Shown piece by piece: positions 32,881 through 41,762 of a stretch of 49,778 nucleotides of DNA. The stretch lies in assembly GCA_050633205.1 (NCBI GenBank), contig JBOEGA010000070.1:1-49778 (forward strand), written 5' to 3'. Positions within the stretch are counted from its first letter, which is position 1. Each line of letters starts with the position of its first letter. Made by a program: the position numbers and the translations under genes. A model generated the notes under the pieces. The model saw only the letters and a list, made by a program, of their open reading frames with translations, ran no database searches and was not told where the DNA came from. The DNA comes from CBDHHC01 sp050633205. Lineage in GTDB: Bacteria; Pseudomonadota; Alphaproteobacteria; Rhizobiales; CBDHHC01.

Positions 32881-32912
32881 AAAACGAGGGCCATGGAAAT
32901 CCATAACCCTCG
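32881..32912 (-). terminator. Terminator of the isocitrate lyase gene
   Basis: The stem is CGAGGG (32885-32890) with CCCTCG (32907-32912), extended after a 2-bp mismatch by ATGG/CCAT. On the minus strand it is followed by TTTT. It lies about 27 nt past the aceA stop codon. The rest of the 249-bp gap to glcB holds TTTCGCAAAA, which resembles the TTTGCAAA sites of ScfR proteins, and no clear promoter. Confidence 0.65.
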
Positions 32913-32938
32913 CTTTGAAATATTAGTAGTTCTATATA

Positions 32939-34225
32939 TTAGAACTGCTCTTCTTCTGTAGAACCAGTAAGAGCTGTAACTGAAGACTGGCCGCCCTGGA
33001 TGCAGGTTGTTACTTTGTCAAAGTAACCAGCGCCAACTTCTTGCTGGTGGCTTGAGAAAGTGTAACCTTTATCAAGATCAGCGAATTCTTTTTCCTGAAG
33101 CTTAACGTAAGCAGTCATGCCTTCTCTTGCATAACCGTGAGCAAGATCAAACATTGAGTGCCACATAGAGTGAACGCCAGCTAGTGTAATGAACTGGTAC
33201 TTGTAACCCATTGCACCAAGCTCACGCTGGAATTTGGCGATAGTCGCATCGTCAAGATTTTTCTTCCAGTTGAATGAAGGTGAACAGTTATAAGCAAGAA
33301 GCTGATCAGGGTACTCTTTGTGGATCGCATCAGCAAACTGCTTAGCTTCTTCAAGGCAAGGAGTAGCAGTCTCACACCAGATAAGGTCAGCGTAAGGAGC
33401 GTAAGCAAGGCCACGAGAGATAGCTTGCTCGATGCCAGCTTTCACGTAATAGAAGCCTTCAGACGTTCTTTCGCCAGTGATGAATTCTTTATCATAAGGA
33501 TCAATATCAGTTGTGATCAGGTTAGCCGCGTTCGCATCAGTTCTGGCCATAAGAACAGTTGGAACACCACAAGTGTCAGCAGCAAGACGAGCAGCAACAA
33601 GTTTTTGTACAGCGTCTTGTGTAGGAACAAGAACCTTACCACCCATGTGGCCACATTTTTTAGCAGAAGCAAGCTGGTCTTCGAAGTGGAAGCCTGCAGT
33701 ACCAGCTTCGATCATCGCTTTAGCAAGTTCGAATGCGTTAAGAACGCCACCGAAACCAGCTTCCGCGTCAGCTACGATTGGAGCGAAGTAGTCAATTTGC
33801 TCAGATTCTGGAGTGTCTTTAGTCCACTGGATCTCGTCAGCACGAGTGAATGCAGCGTTGATACGCTTGATTACTGCAGGAACAGAATCAACAGCATACA
33901 AGGACTGGTCCGGGTACATAGTCATGCTAGTGTTTGCATCCGCTGCAACCTGCCAACCTGAAAGGTAAATAGCTTTAACGCCAGCTTTAACCTGCTGAAC
34001 AGCCTGACCACCTGTAAGAGCACCAAGACAGTTGATATAGTCTTCAGTGTTTACCTGATTCCAGAGTTTCTCAGCGCCACGGCGAGCAAGAGAGTACTCA
34101 GGAGTAAAAGAGCCGCGAAGATTTACAACATCTTCAGCTGTGTATCCTCTTTTTACGTTAGCCCAACGTGGGTTTGTTGCCCACTCTTTCTCTAACTCAG
34201 CAATCTGTTCTTGTTTAGTTGACAT
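32939..34225 (-). CDS. aceA: Isocitrate lyase
   Basis: This enzyme cleaves isocitrate to glyoxylate and succinate, the first step of the glyoxylate shunt. The catalytic loop is KKCGHMGGKVLVPT; the SGWQVAADAN region and LIWCETATPCLEEAKQFA are also typical. I start it at the ATG at 34225 (MSTKQEQIAELEKEW), giving 428 residues, the standard length, with TTAGGAAT upstream. A longer in-frame reading to 34333 would add 36 residues with no family support and overlap the small upstream ORF. It is transcribed away from the second ScfR gene, and an 87-residue ORF lies between the promoter and aceA. GCL-type regulation by ScfR is known for RamB. Confidence 0.96.
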   Translation of the reverse strand: MSTKQEQIAELEKEWATNPRWANVKRGYTAEDVVNLRGSFTPEYSLARRGAEKLWNQVNTEDYINCLGALTGGQAVQQVKAGVKAIYLSGWQVAADANTSMTMYPDQSLYAVDSVPAVIKRINAAFTRADEIQWTKDTPESEQIDYFAPIVADAEAGFGGVLNAFELAKAMIEAGTAGFHFEDQLASAKKCGHMGGKVLVPTQDAVQKLVAARLAADTCGVPTVLMARTDANAANLITTDIDPYDKEFITGERTSEGFYYVKAGIEQAISRGLAYAPYADLIWCETATPCLEEAKQFADAIHKEYPDQLLAYNCSPSFNWKKNLDDATIAKFQRELGAMGYKYQFITLAGVHSMWHSMFDLAHGYAREGMTAYVKLQEKEFADLDKGYTFSSHQQEVGAGYFDKVTTCIQGGQSSVTALTGSTEEEQF

Positions 34226-34247
34226 ATTCTGTATTCCTAACTTCGTA

Positions 34248-34511
34248 TTACGATTCATTTGTTCGTCGGATGAAAGTCCCTGCGTAAAGAGTCTCTCCTT
34301 CGAACAAACTTGTATTCTGCCCCTCCTGACCAATCAAGACTGCTCTCTGGGGGACAATTCGTCCCAGGATGGAGAAGCCTTGCTCTGCGAGGCCAGTAGA
34401 ATGGAATGCTTCAAGGACCTCTTTGGGCTTACGTCCGAAGAGAGTTATTCCTTCTTCCTGACAAGCTTCAAAACTTGTAATTTCAGTAGAATGACGACCT
34501 TGAGTTAGCAT
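34248..34511 (-). CDS. Small protein of unknown function upstream of aceA
   Basis: I do not recognise this 87-residue protein. It is called because AGGAG stands 7 nt before its ATG, its composition is protein-like (EITSFEACQEEGITLFGR, then GFSILGRIVPQRAVLIGQ), and it is positioned as the first gene of the aceA transcript, ending 22 bp before the aceA start. It has one Cys, no membrane segment and no signal peptide. It could be a small regulator or enzyme subunit, or a translated leader. The opposite-strand frame at 34140-34508 has no comparable ribosome binding site. Confidence 0.55.
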   Translation of the reverse strand: MLTQGRHSTEITSFEACQEEGITLFGRKPKEVLEAFHSTGLAEQGFSILGRIVPQRAVLIGQEGQNTSLFEGETLYAGTFIRRTNES

Positions 34512-34640
34512 ACCCGAACTCCTTTAAAAAAACCTTCATGTAAAGATTTGACAAGACGAGTAAATTTGCAAGACATATTATGGTATTGTATTGTAAATGA
34601 TGTAAAATCTTTACAGGAATTTGAAGAGTAATTGTAAATT
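34512..34640. promoter_or_regulatory. Divergent aceA/ScfR control region with TGTAAA sites
   Basis: This 129-bp region lies between the aceA unit and the second ScfR gene. It holds TGTAAA at 34539, 34592, 34601 and 34633. The one at 34601 forms a perfect dyad with TTTACA (TGTAAA-ATC-TTTACA, 34601-34615), and 34539-34553 (TGTAAAGATTTGACA) is a close copy. ATTTGCAAG (34563-34571) resembles the TTTGCAAA half-site known for the ScfR protein PccR and the RamB site. The AGGAG of the small ORF is at the left end. I infer that ScfR binds here to control itself and aceA. Confidence 0.6.
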
Positions 34641-36008
34641 ATGTCAAGAAACAGTACAGAAGATCAGGCTCCGAAAATTGGTGGGAAAATTCGACAACTC
34701 CGCCGCCAGCGTGGTATGAGCCAGGCTCAGCTGGCTGGTGAGCTGGCTATTTCTGCTAGCTATCTCAATCTGTTAGAGCATAATCGTAGAAAAATAACAG
34801 TCCCTCTTCTGTTAAAGTTAGCGCAAAAATTTGGTCTGGAAATCAGTGACTTGTCAGATAGTGATGAGGCGAGACTTTCAGGTGATCTTATGGAAATGTT
34901 CAGTGACCAGATGTTCGGGGAAGTAGACATTACCAATCACGAAGTTCGTGAATTGGCAAACTCAAGCCCGACCATCGCTCGCTCAATGCTCCAGCTATAT
35001 GACAGCTATCGGAGTTCTCTGAACGATTTTTCATTAACTCAGGCCAGTAATTTTCCAAAACACGAGCTTCTTGCAAGTGAACAGATTTCAGATTTTCTTC
35101 AGGCAAATGCTAATTATTTCAGTGAGTTAGAAGAAGTGGCTGCTCGTGTAAGAAGTAATCTTGACCCTTCTGCACAGTCAAGTTTCGAGTCCATGTCCAG
35201 TTATATTCTCAACGTTTTCGGAGTAAGAACCAGTATTGGCCCTCTCCCGGAAAACATGAATCAACGCATTTCCGAGGGTGGAGAAAAGTTTACCATATCT
35301 GAAACTCTCCCATGGGAGAGCCGCCTTTTCCATCTCGCCACCGCTATAGCCAGGGTATCTGCAAAACCAGAAATAGATAAACTCGTTGAAAAAGCTGGAT
35401 TTTCTCATGAGGAAATAGAAAAGTTGGCGAGAAAGAACCTGGCAAGTTACGTCGCCGGTGCACTGATTATGCCCTATGAAATATTCCATACAACCGCTCG
35501 GGAAATGCGTTACGACCTTGAAAGACTCGCCCAGCGATTCGGTGTCAGCTTTGAGCAGGCTTGCCATAGATTAACCACTTTACAGAAGCCGGGAATGACA
35601 GGAATTCCCTTTCATTTAATACGCACAGATATCGCAGGAAATGTCTCAAAACGCTTCTCAATGTCTGGTATTCAAATCCCGCGGCATGGTGGCGCATGTC
35701 CTCGCTGGAACGTATATGAGGCCTTTTTACAGCCGGGCAGGATCATGATTCAGATATCTGAAATGCCTGACGGGAATCGGTATTTCTGTATTGCCCGTAC
35801 TATGACCAAGGGTGAAAACCGCCATAATGCCTCTTTAAGGCATCTTTCAATTGGTTTGGGGTGTGACCTCAGCTACGCTAAGCAACTGGTTTATTCTGAC
35901 GGTCTGGACGTTGATAATCCTACAAAGGTAGTCCCTATCGGTGTCAGTTGCCGTATATGCCCCAGAAAAGACTGTAGTGTCAGAGCCTTCCCTGGGCTAA
36001 TCGCTTAA
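34641..36008 (+). CDS. ScfR-type XRE regulator of the glyoxylate shunt
   Basis: This 455-residue regulator of the RamB/PccR group has an XRE helix-turn-helix (14-70; RGMSQAQLAGELAISASYLNLLEHNRRK), an IrrE/M78-like middle without HExxH, and a DUF2083-type C-terminus (GIPFHLIRTDIAGNVSKRF) with Cys 353, 437, 440 and 445 (ACP, CRICPRKDC). It lines up along its length with the ScfR at 23.9 kb except that it lacks that protein's HisKA-like insert, so it is the standard form. It is divergent from aceA; RamB controls aceA and acetate genes in actinobacteria, so control of aceA here is the natural inference, perhaps through an acyl-CoA ligand. Confidence 0.9.
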   Translation: MSRNSTEDQAPKIGGKIRQLRRQRGMSQAQLAGELAISASYLNLLEHNRRKITVPLLLKLAQKFGLEISDLSDSDEARLSGDLMEMFSDQMFGEVDITNHEVRELANSSPTIARSMLQLYDSYRSSLNDFSLTQASNFPKHELLASEQISDFLQANANYFSELEEVAARVRSNLDPSAQSSFESMSSYILNVFGVRTSIGPLPENMNQRISEGGEKFTISETLPWESRLFHLATAIARVSAKPEIDKLVEKAGFSHEEIEKLARKNLASYVAGALIMPYEIFHTTAREMRYDLERLAQRFGVSFEQACHRLTTLQKPGMTGIPFHLIRTDIAGNVSKRFSMSGIQIPRHGGACPRWNVYEAFLQPGRIMIQISEMPDGNRYFCIARTMTKGENRHNASLRHLSIGLGCDLSYAKQLVYSDGLDVDNPTKVVPIGVSCRICPRKDCSVRAFPGLIA

Positions 36009-36047
36009 ACTTGTGGTGATTAGTAAATTATCTTTATTACCAGAGAC

Positions 36048-36845
36048 TTAGCTGTATGCGAGATACAGAAGGAAGCAACCCAGCACCCAGCGGTAAATCA
36101 CATATGGTAAAAAGCTGAAATGTTTAACAAGCTTCATCATGAACATCATGGTCAGGATTGCTGAGAAAAATGTCAGACCGGCCGCGTAAAGATCGGTAGC
36201 AGGGATCGTCTGTCCGGCTGAATAAACCTGATAGGATTTATAGATACCAGCCCCGGCAATTGCAGGCATACCAAGCAGAAATGAGAACCTCAGGGCATCG
36301 GCACGGTCATAGCCGAGTGCTCTGGCGGCTGTTGTTGTTATGCCTGAACGGCTGGTGCCGGGAATAAGTGCCAGCGCCTGCGCAAAACCTATGATAATCG
36401 CTGGATTCATGCGCATATCGCCGAGAAAACGTATGCGTAGTCCGTAACGGTCAGTCACGAATAGTAACGTTCCATACACAATTGCGGTCCATCCAATCAC
36501 CTCGAATGTACGCAGATTCTCCAGGACGTTCAGTTTCTCTAAAGTTATACCGATAACAATGATAGGAAGGCTGCCAACAATGATATACGAAGCAAGGCGG
36601 CTCTCATCTGTCCACTTGCCCATTAATAATTCTATCCCCCCCTTTATCAGACGCATCACATCTTTCCAGAAATATACCATGATTGCGAATAGTGATCCGA
36701 CATGTACCATTACATCAGTTGTCAGGCCCTGATCGGCCCAGCCTGTAAATTTTGGTACGAGAATGAGGTGACCGGATGAAGAAACCGGCAGAAATTCCGT
36801 AATCCCCTGTACGATTGCAAGAACGATAATATTTAATAGTTCCAT
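36048..36845 (-). CDS. uppP: Undecaprenyl-diphosphatase
   Basis: This is the 265-residue integral membrane phosphatase that converts undecaprenyl diphosphate to the monophosphate, renewing the lipid carrier for peptidoglycan and other envelope polymers. The family motifs are present: VQGITEFLPVSSSGHLIL (13-30) and PGTSRSGITTTAARALG (about 163-179). Seven or eight hydrophobic helices are visible. Length is standard. In many alphaproteobacteria uppP lies near the NDUFA9-like gene or fzlA; here fzlA is divergent from it. No gene follows on this strand. Confidence 0.96.
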   Translation of the reverse strand: MELLNIIVLAIVQGITEFLPVSSSGHLILVPKFTGWADQGLTTDVMVHVGSLFAIMVYFWKDVMRLIKGGIELLMGKWTDESRLASYIIVGSLPIIVIGITLEKLNVLENLRTFEVIGWTAIVYGTLLFVTDRYGLRIRFLGDMRMNPAIIIGFAQALALIPGTSRSGITTTAARALGYDRADALRFSFLLGMPAIAGAGIYKSYQVYSAGQTIPATDLYAAGLTFFSAILTMMFMMKLVKHFSFLPYVIYRWVLGCFLLYLAYS

Positions 36846-37036
36846 GACGCCCCTGGCATCTCTTGAAGATGAGATGCTTTCCTTATAATTGTTATGATCT
36901 GTAACTCAGGTGTATAGCTTTATGGTTATGCGTTTTTATGACTTGTTCCATTTTAGATGCCGCATTATACCTCAATCAATTATAATACACATAGCTTGTT
37001 TTAATAGAGTATTGGATATAACAATACAACAGAACC

Positions 37037-37729
37037 ATGCTTACACTGATCCACTATCCACTATGCCCTTTTTCCCGTTCGGTCAGGTTATGCCTCGCTG
37101 AATTTGGAATAGAAGTAGACCTGCAGGAAGAAAAGCCGTGGGAATGGCGTCAGGACTTTCTTGAGATAAATCCGTCCGGCATGTTGCCAGTTCTTCTTCT
37201 CGATGAAAAAACAGCCATATGTGGTAGTTACGCAATCTCCGAATATTTAGCTGAAACTGCTGTTAAGCTCCATGGTGGAGGCCGGCGTTTTGAATGCTTC
37301 CCTGGAGAAGCCGGGCAACGTGCCGAAGTCAGAAGGCTGGTTGACTGGTTTCATGGAAAATTCAGTATCGAAAGCAGCAGGCACATTCTGGAAGAAAAAG
37401 TATACTCCCGGTACAAAACAGCATCCTATGATATTGATATTACAGTCGTTCGCGCAGCTCAGGAAAACCTGCGTTATCACCTTAGATATGTTGGCTATCT
37501 TGCTGGCAGGCGTAACTGGCTTGCCGGTTATGATATGAGCTTTGCAGATCTGGCAGCAGCAGCTCACTTTTCTGCAATGGACTATCTGGGAGATGTTCCC
37601 TGGAACGAATGTGAGCCGGCAAAAACCTGGTATACTCGTGTTAAATCCCGCCCTTCATTCAGAAGTCTGTTGTCAGAAAAGATACCGGGAATAGCACCGG
37701 CGGAAATTTATTCAGATTTGGATTTTTGA
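37037..37729 (+). CDS. fzlA: FzlA, FtsZ-binding GST-like cell division protein
   Basis: This 230-residue protein has a GST fold: YPLCPFSRSVRLCLAEFGIEVDL, then INPSGMLPVLLLDE and CGSYAISEYLAET, and a helical C-terminal half. It ends in PSFRSLLSEKIPGIAPAEIYSDLDF, the tail typical of FzlA rather than of catalytic GSTs. In Caulobacter FzlA binds and curves FtsZ filaments and is needed for constriction. The active-site region has CPFS, but glutathione catalysis is not expected. The family is confined to alphaproteobacteria, which helps place the organism. The next gene, queG, begins a few dozen bases later. Confidence 0.88.
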   Translation: MLTLIHYPLCPFSRSVRLCLAEFGIEVDLQEEKPWEWRQDFLEINPSGMLPVLLLDEKTAICGSYAISEYLAETAVKLHGGGRRFECFPGEAGQRAEVRRLVDWFHGKFSIESSRHILEEKVYSRYKTASYDIDITVVRAAQENLRYHLRYVGYLAGRRNWLAGYDMSFADLAAAAHFSAMDYLGDVPWNECEPAKTWYTRVKSRPSFRSLLSEKIPGIAPAEIYSDLDF

Positions 37730-37792
37730 AGCTTCTCGGCTTTGATGGCTTTTATACTGCCCGATCCTTTCAAATTTATAGGCAATAAACCT

Positions 37793-38953
37793 ATGGCCGA
37801 ACTGACAGAATTAAAAGAACAGATAATCTCTACAGCTAAAGAAAATGGTTTTGATACCATTCAGTTTACCCTGCCTGACTCTATACCCCAGGCACCTGAA
37901 TATTTGAGGTCCTACCTGGAAAATGGCTATCATGGCGATATGGATTGGATGCTTGAAAATTCGGATCGGCGCTCAAATCCGAAAATACTCTGGCCCGAAG
38001 TAAAGTCTGTCATTGTGCTGGGGATGAACTATGGACCGGAAAATAATCCGCTGGATGATCTCGATAAAAAGAATAACGGGTTAATTTCGGTCTACGCCAG
38101 AGGCAAAGACTACCATAACATTATAAAAAAGAAGCTGAAAATTGTAGCTGGCTGGCTGCACCGTGCAACAGGAGAAGAAGTTAAGGTCTTTGTTGATACA
38201 GCTCCGGTTATGGAAAAACCTTTGGCTCAGGCTGCCGGTGTCGGATGGCAGGGCAAGCACTCCAATCTGGTTTCCCGGCAATATGGTTCCTGGTTGTTTT
38301 TGAGTTCAATATTCACGACTGCTGATATCCCTCCCGACCAGGCTGAGAAGGATCATTGTGGTTCTTGCCGAAAGTGTATGGATATCTGTCCGACAGATGC
38401 ATTCCCTTCGCCATATACCCTGGATGCAAGAAAATGCATTGCCTATTTAACAATAGAGCATAAGGGGCATATAGGTAGAGAATATCGGGAAAGTATCGGC
38501 AACCGGGTTTTTGGCTGTGATGATTGCCTGGCAGTATGTCCCTGGAATAAGTATGCCAGACAATCTTCTGAAATGCGTTTTAGGGCACGGGCAGAAACCA
38601 GCAATCCTCCATTGGCAGAACTGCTGACTTTATCTGATGCAGAATTCAGGGAACGCTTTGCCGGAACACCCGTAAAAAGAACGGGTAGGGTACGTTTTTT
38701 AAGAAATGTACTTATTGCAGCGGGTAATTCAGGTAAGATGGAATTATTGCCGGAAATAATGACTTTATTGCTAGATGAAGCGGCACTTGTTAGGGCTATG
38801 GCTGTTTGGGCATGTAGTCGAATCATGCCACCATCAGATTTCCTCGAACTTCGTGAGAAAATGAAGTCGAAAGAAAAAGATGAGAATGTATTATCTGAAT
38901 GGGCTGATGCCTCGGGAAGCATGGACCGGGGTACTGGCGCACACGATGTATAG
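37793..38953 (+). CDS. queG: Epoxyqueuosine reductase
   Basis: QueG makes the last step of queuosine synthesis, reducing epoxyqueuosine in tRNA with a cobalamin and two [4Fe-4S] clusters. Both cluster motifs are visible: CGSCRKCMDICPTDAF and, later, CDDCLAVCPWNKYA. Upstream DTAPVMEKPLAQAAGVGWQGKHSNLVS carries the catalytic region. The C-terminal 80 residues are HEAT-like. I use the ATG at 37793 (386 residues, near the family's 380). Earlier in-frame starts at 37742 (TTG) and 37745 (ATG) would add 17 or 16 residues, and no start has a strong ribosome binding site. It follows fzlA closely, probably in one operon. Confidence 0.94.
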   Translation: MAELTELKEQIISTAKENGFDTIQFTLPDSIPQAPEYLRSYLENGYHGDMDWMLENSDRRSNPKILWPEVKSVIVLGMNYGPENNPLDDLDKKNNGLISVYARGKDYHNIIKKKLKIVAGWLHRATGEEVKVFVDTAPVMEKPLAQAAGVGWQGKHSNLVSRQYGSWLFLSSIFTTADIPPDQAEKDHCGSCRKCMDICPTDAFPSPYTLDARKCIAYLTIEHKGHIGREYRESIGNRVFGCDDCLAVCPWNKYARQSSEMRFRARAETSNPPLAELLTLSDAEFRERFAGTPVKRTGRVRFLRNVLIAAGNSGKMELLPEIMTLLLDEAALVRAMAVWACSRIMPPSDFLELREKMKSKEKDENVLSEWADASGSMDRGTGAHDV

Positions 38954-38989
38954 GGTGCATTCACGATTGAGCTGGAAGGGACGTGTGTT

Positions 38990-39862
38990 TTGAAAAGTTT
39001 GTTTTGTTTTGGTTTGGGATATTCTGCGAAATTTCTGGCGCACCAGCTCGCCAAAAAAGACTGGAAAGTTACAGGAACCGCAAGAACCCAGAGCGGCGTC
39101 CGGGAAATAACCAGACTTGGATATAACGGCTTGCAGTATTCGGGGTTGGAACACTCTGAAGAGATTGCTGAAGCGCTTGAAACAGCAACGCATATTCTTA
39201 TTTCAGCAAGCCCTGCGGCGAATGGCGATCCTGTTCTTGCTCATCATCTGAATGACCTGAACCCAGCAAGGTTGCATTGGATAGGTTATCTGTCGACAGT
39301 CGGCGTTTATGGAAATTGGGATGGTGCATGGGTAGACGAAACAAATGAGACACGTCCGGTATCCCAGAGAAGCAGCTATCGGGTAGAAGCAGAAAATAAA
39401 TGGCTGGAAGTTTTTAATATGTATAACCTTCCGGTCCATATATTTCGTCTGGCGGGCATATACGGTCCGAACCGTAATGCTTTTGTAAAGCTGCAGAATG
39501 GCACTGCCAGAAGAATAGTTAAGCCGGGACAGGTATTTAACCGAATACATGCGGAGGATATTGCAGGTGTTCTTGAAGCATCAATACGCAAGCCAAACCC
39601 GGGCAGCATATATAACGTTGCCGATGACAAGCCATGCCCCCCGCAAGAGGTTGTTGCTTATGCTGCTGAATTACTGAATATGGAACCCCCGCCCCTTGTT
39701 GCATTCGAAAAGTCGGACTTAAGTCCCATGGGCAAAAGTTTCTACGGTGAAAATAAAAGAGTAAGTAATAGCAAAATCAAAAGTGAGCTGGGGGTTACTC
39801 TGAAATATCCGACCTTTAAAGAAGGCCTGAATAATATTTGGAAGTCATTACCCTCCAATTGA
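38990..39862 (+). CDS. NAD(P)-binding SDR-family protein, epimerase-like
   Basis: This 290-residue Rossmann protein begins at a TTG at 38990, supported by GGAAGGG 9 nt upstream. The nucleotide loop reads CFGLGYSAKFLAHQL. The strand YLSTVGVYGNWDG and the helix SSYRVEAENKWLEVF occupy the active-site positions, but the usual YxxxK is YRVEA, so the catalytic Lys is missing. IFRLAGIYGPNRNAF and IYNVADDKPCPPQEVV are typical of the extended SDR/YeeZ-like group. It follows queG by 36 bp. Function unknown; it may bind NAD(P) without standard dehydrogenase chemistry. Confidence 0.85.
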   Translation: MKSLFCFGLGYSAKFLAHQLAKKDWKVTGTARTQSGVREITRLGYNGLQYSGLEHSEEIAEALETATHILISASPAANGDPVLAHHLNDLNPARLHWIGYLSTVGVYGNWDGAWVDETNETRPVSQRSSYRVEAENKWLEVFNMYNLPVHIFRLAGIYGPNRNAFVKLQNGTARRIVKPGQVFNRIHAEDIAGVLEASIRKPNPGSIYNVADDKPCPPQEVVAYAAELLNMEPPPLVAFEKSDLSPMGKSFYGENKRVSNSKIKSELGVTLKYPTFKEGLNNIWKSLPSN

Positions 39863-39975
39863 TCCTTTCTATTCACTTTTGAATTCTGGTTCAGCTTACA
39901 TTCAGATGCCCTCAATCATAAGAGGCCATATTGTATTATGTATAGAAGCAGGCTCTTGAAGGGGAAACTGGGAGT

Positions 39976-40995
39976 ATGTCCTTACATTTTAAAAAGTGTA
40001 TCACAGCATTTACTACTATATTGCTTTTGTTGGCCGGAAATTCCTCTCTGGCAATAGCCGAAAACAAGCGTGCAACAATATTGCTGTTGCTTCAGCCACA
40101 TAAAGCTTCAGGAGAAAGATGGGACCTTGGTCAGGGCGCTGACCCGATGATTTGCCTGAAACACGGTTGCTATACGGGGCGTGGCTTTCTGGCTCCTGCC
40201 AAATATTATAAAGGTACAAAAGCATTCTTACCGGCAGTTCAGGCGAGAGCTTGTCGAAATAGTCTGACCTGCGTGTATCGGAAAGTAACAATTCCGGTAG
40301 GCAGGCAAAGCATCTGGCCTATAGACCATGATGTTTTTAATAGTGACAGGATGCAGAAAAGCAGCGCTAATCTGGATTACACTTGCAGAATAGAAAGTAA
40401 ACAGTTGCAATGTTCGGAGGGAATATTCACCAGAGAATATTCAATGTGGATTGTTCCTGAAGAGGTGGCTGACCAGGCTGGCAGGAAAGCTCTGGATTAT
40501 GCACTCTTTAAAGGTCTGTATGAAGCAAGACAGAAGAAAATGAGAACGTTCATTAAAAGACAGTATCAGCAGCTTTCATCTACTGTAGAACAGTTTTTCC
40601 ATTCAGTTCTTGACCGGCCAGTTCCCCGAAAATGTTTTTCAGATCCTGAACTTATAGTTGAGGCGCTTTATATTAGCGGAATTTTTGATAGCCAGAAGCG
40701 GGAGTCCTCCTCCTATATCAGACAGTTCATAAATGCGGAGTACCAGAAGGAAGACCATGTGGAGAATACGCTCTCTTCTGGAAAATTCTGGAAATTTCAT
40801 GATGGCTTGAAGAAGTTGGAGACATACACCGAAGTGGATAATTATAGAATAATACCACATCAGAAGGGACTTAAATTAATAACAGAAGGGGAGAGTACAA
40901 CCCTGATGATAGGTGGTGATGTTAGATCCAGAACTGAAAATGCACTTGCTGCCTGCATCACATCAGAAAAAATAGCTTCAGATAATACCCGCTGA
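39976..40995 (+). CDS. Secreted protein of unknown function
   Basis: This 339-residue protein has a clear Sec signal peptide (basic MSLHFKKC, hydrophobic core, cleavage likely after AIA near residue 28). The mature part starts with ENKRATILLLLQPHKASGERWDLGQGADPMIC. It holds about eight cysteines (MICLKHGC, ACRNSLTC, YTCRIESKQLQC among them), which suggests periplasmic disulfides. A helical, charged stretch lies near 165-215. I do not recognise the family. GGGGAAACTGGGAG stands upstream of the ATG. A membrane protein of unknown function follows on the same strand. Confidence 0.75.
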   Translation: MSLHFKKCITAFTTILLLLAGNSSLAIAENKRATILLLLQPHKASGERWDLGQGADPMICLKHGCYTGRGFLAPAKYYKGTKAFLPAVQARACRNSLTCVYRKVTIPVGRQSIWPIDHDVFNSDRMQKSSANLDYTCRIESKQLQCSEGIFTREYSMWIVPEEVADQAGRKALDYALFKGLYEARQKKMRTFIKRQYQQLSSTVEQFFHSVLDRPVPRKCFSDPELIVEALYISGIFDSQKRESSSYIRQFINAEYQKEDHVENTLSSGKFWKFHDGLKKLETYTEVDNYRIIPHQKGLKLITEGESTTLMIGGDVRSRTENALAACITSEKIASDNTR

Positions 40996-41136
40996 ATCCC
41001 GGCACCGGCTCAGTCCGGCTGGAGCTTTTATAGTGTGATAAATACAACCCCTGTTTTTTGTTTGTCTGTCATCAGGTGACGGCACCTGTGTTAAATAATA
41101 CAGTGCGCAGAAGCTTCTTGTAAAACAGCGTATTGG

Positions 41137-41637
41137 ATGAATATGAAACATTGGAAATTGGCTACGGTCTTGCTGGTGGTAAGCTTTATAGCAACACTGG
41201 TATGTATCTCGGCAGCAGCTCAGGTTTGGAACTATGTCTACCCCAGAGCTATTTTTATAAACAGCGCCTGCTTTTTTGGCCTGTCGTCACTGTTTTTATT
41301 CCTCACGATACTATTTCTTGATGATTTATCCGTTTGGATTGGTAAAAGAAAATCTGTCTGGTACAAAACAATTCTGTCTCTCTCCTTTTCCCTTGTTTTT
41401 ACGGCTATGATGGTGGTGGCTCTGTATACAGGAGCAGTCGGCAGTTATACTTTATCCCGCCTTTCAGTCTGCGGTTTTAATAAACTGGAAAGTATCTGTA
41501 CAAAAACAGTATCAGAACTGTCGGAACAGGAGCTGGTTTCGATGAAATATGATTTTTACTATCATCTTTCATTTGAGAATAATCCTGATATTTCTTCGGT
41601 GTTATTAGCAATTGGTTTTAAAAAGCCTGAAGGATAA
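41137..41637 (+). CDS. Small polytopic membrane protein of unknown function
   Basis: This 166-residue protein has three strong hydrophobic segments (about 8-29, 38-60 and 78-101), then a hydrophilic tail of about 60 residues with two Cys (VCGFNKLESICTK). Two ATG codons, at 41137 and 41143, are possible starts; neither has a strong ribosome binding site. It lies 141 bp after the secreted unknown, and both end before the Hsp20 promoter. No family was recognised. Confidence 0.65.
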   Translation: MNMKHWKLATVLLVVSFIATLVCISAAAQVWNYVYPRAIFINSACFFGLSSLFLFLTILFLDDLSVWIGKRKSVWYKTILSLSFSLVFTAMMVVALYTGAVGSYTLSRLSVCGFNKLESICTKTVSELSEQELVSMKYDFYYHLSFENNPDISSVLLAIGFKKPEG

Positions 41638-41724
41638 GTGAAATTCTTTGAAACATGGGTTAAACTTATCTTAGCTCTGAAACACTAAAGATTTTCGCCT
41701 TAATTATAGGTTAAGCTGAATATA

Positions 41725-41753
41725 CTTGAATAGACTATACTGGGACCTTATAT
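41725..41753 (+). promoter_or_regulatory. Sigma32-like heat-shock promoter of hsp20
   Basis: CTTGAA (41725-41730) and CCTTATAT (41746-41753) are separated by 15 bp. They match the RpoH consensus CTTGAA - CCCCATnT at most positions. Transcription would start near 41760, giving a leader of about 90 nt that coincides with the hairpin region before hsp20. Confidence 0.65.
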
Positions 41754-41762
41754 GCGAAACTG

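Noticed and set aside
33320..33961. A 213-codon plus-strand frame inside aceA
   Set aside because: Antisense to a catalytic part of isocitrate lyase, with Ser/Arg-rich composition and no ribosome binding site.
41073..41088. CAGGTG/CACCTG hairpin between the two unknown genes
   Set aside because: Only 6 bp, no T-run and no clear role; too weak to call.
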